Assembly: GCF_001665295.1 (NCBI RefSeq)
Contig: NZ_LZSE01000018.1
Span: 1 to 64,000, forward strand
DNA: 64,000 nucleotides
Direction of reading: 5' to 3'
From: Mycobacterium sp. 1554424.7
GTDB taxonomy: Bacteria; Actinomycetota; Actinomycetes; Mycobacteriales; Mycobacteriaceae
The position numbers and the translations under genes were made by a program. The notes below the pieces were generated by a model, which was not told the origin of the DNA, did not search any database, and saw only the letters and a list, made by a program, of their open reading frames with translations. This document shows positions 63,298 through 64,000 of the stretch, piece by piece (position 1 is the first letter of the stretch; every line of letters begins with the position of its first letter).

Positions 63298-63684
63298 ATG
63301 CGTCAACGTTTGAGCCGAATTCTGAGCGCGCCGCTCGCGGTCGTCGCGGCCACCACCTTCCTCGCGACGGCGCCGGCGTCGGCCCAGGGTGACGGAGACT
63401 GCGGCATCATCCTGCCCGCGGCCGACCGGCTGGAGAACGCGTTCGACCTGGTTTCGCCCGCCGGGGCGCCGCCGTACGTGGCCGGCCAGATCCGAAACGC
63501 CCTGTCGCCGCTGCAGGGGCTGCGCAGCCCGGTCGCGCTCGACCTTCGGCTTCGCTCGGACATGCTGGCGTCTCAGATCGACGCCAGCGACCCCTACCGG
63601 CCGGCCAGCCCCGAACGCCTCGCCGGGGACCTCGCCACGGCGCGACAGCAGCTGGCCGCGGCCCGCACCTATTGCGCGCCTTGA
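63298..63684 (+). CDS. Small secreted protein, unknown
   Basis: A 128-residue protein with a signal peptide (cleavage near ATAPASAQG, about residue 30) and two cysteines (C35 and C126), likely one disulfide, in an otherwise helical, charged mature region. I do not recognise the family. Start ATG 63298. Similar small mycobacterial exported proteins exist, but no function can be given. Confidence 0.72.
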   Translation: MRQRLSRILSAPLAVVAATTFLATAPASAQGDGDCGIILPAADRLENAFDLVSPAGAPPYVAGQIRNALSPLQGLRSPVALDLRLRSDMLASQIDASDPYRPASPERLAGDLATARQQLAAARTYCAP

Positions 63685-63695
63685 ACGCCGGAAAG

Positions 63696-64000
63696 TTACT
63701 GCTGCCCGCGGCGCCAGCGTCGAATGTCGAGGCGTGCGGCGCCGGGCCAGATGGCCATGGCGGCCGGCGATGCGCAGAACGTCTCCTCCGCCTGGCGCAG
63801 GCTCATGTCGACCGCGTGCAGGCCGTCTTCCTGGTGGGCGCGGCAGATGACGGTCAGGACCCGGTGCGTGTCCGGGTCCACCTCCTCGGCTTCGATGGTC
63901 AACACCACGACGAGGGTGTAGCCGGCTCCGGTCGGCAGATAGAAGGTGAGGTCGCGGCTGTCCAGCGCCCCACCGTTGGTCACCAGATAGCCGTCGCCGC
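63696..64000 (-). CDS. Hypothetical protein, 5' end outside window
   Basis: The reverse-strand frame is open to the right edge (…GDGYLVTNGGALDSRDLTFYL…) and ends at 63696. A GTG at 63983 is possible, but the reading continues naturally upstream, so the gene is probably cut. The segment 'TLVVVLTIEAEEVDPDTHRVLTV' is beta-rich and soluble. The family is not recognised. It is convergent with the secreted-protein gene. Confidence 0.6.
   Translation of the reverse strand, partial: GDGYLVTNGGALDSRDLTFYLPTGAGYTLVVVLTIEAEEVDPDTHRVLTVICRAHQEDGLHAVDMSLRQAEETFCASPAAMAIWPGAARLDIRRWRRGQQ

Overview
The window is a piece of a slow-growing, non-tuberculous Mycobacterium chromosome. The evidence is high GC, PE_PGRS sequence, a DevR/DevS (DosR/DosS) pair, an 18-kDa-antigen type small heat-shock protein, hemophore-like secreted proteins, a 13E12-type HNH protein and a block matching the M. 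tuberculosis Rv3167c-Rv3171 neighbourhood. PE_PGRS genes argue against M. avium itself. The species cannot be named from the sequence alone.

Layout. 0-4 kb: a PE_PGRS gene running off the left edge, an initiator tRNA, a DsbA/FrnE-like gene, and a junction where a glycerate kinase remnant abuts a headless PGRS remnant. 4-8.5 kb: two small self-regulated modules. One is a TetR gene divergent from a DUF1772-like/NIPSNAP/DUF4267 operon, with paired palindromes between them. The other is a quinone-reductase-like gene and a MarR gene sharing three near-identical palindromes. 8.6-13.8 kb: an acyltransferase-SGNH membrane enzyme, a protein with an acidic repeat tail, small secreted proteins, a cupin and an antiporter. 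13.8-23.7 kb: a dormancy/stress island with two Acg-type nitroreductases, a PNPOx-like protein, devR, devS, a SpoIIAA-like protein, an Rv2004c-like kinase, two ANTAR proteins, Hsp18 and a MerR/HspR-like regulator. DosR-box-like sites are visible.

23.8-42 kb: GlgX, redox enzymes (SDR, AKR), a cytochrome b-molybdopterin fusion, a hemerythrin-like protein, UdgX, a large FAD/FeS oxidase next to a TPP-dependent pyruvate-oxidase-like enzyme, topoisomerase IB, a second hemophore-like gene, a frameshifted NAD(P)-binding gene and a CsbD protein. 42-49 kb: a compact operon (acyl-CoA dehydrogenase-like, PIG-L deacetylase, methyltransferase, EEP phosphatase), a nucleotidyltransferase-like gene, a tandem/inverted 20-mer repeat block and the large catalase KatE. 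49-64 kb: a STAS/ATPase regulator with a probable frameshift, a glycosyltransferase coupled to an AraC regulator, two flavin amine oxidases, hpx, and the Rv3167c-Rv3169-like genes with an F420-dependent oxidoreductase inserted. It ends with an SDR, a methyltransferase, the HNH gene and two small end genes.

The common theme is stress and non-replicating survival: hypoxia sensing, nitroreductases, chaperone, catalase, hemerythrin and DNA-uracil binding. Most functional calls rest on recognised family motifs. No database search was run.
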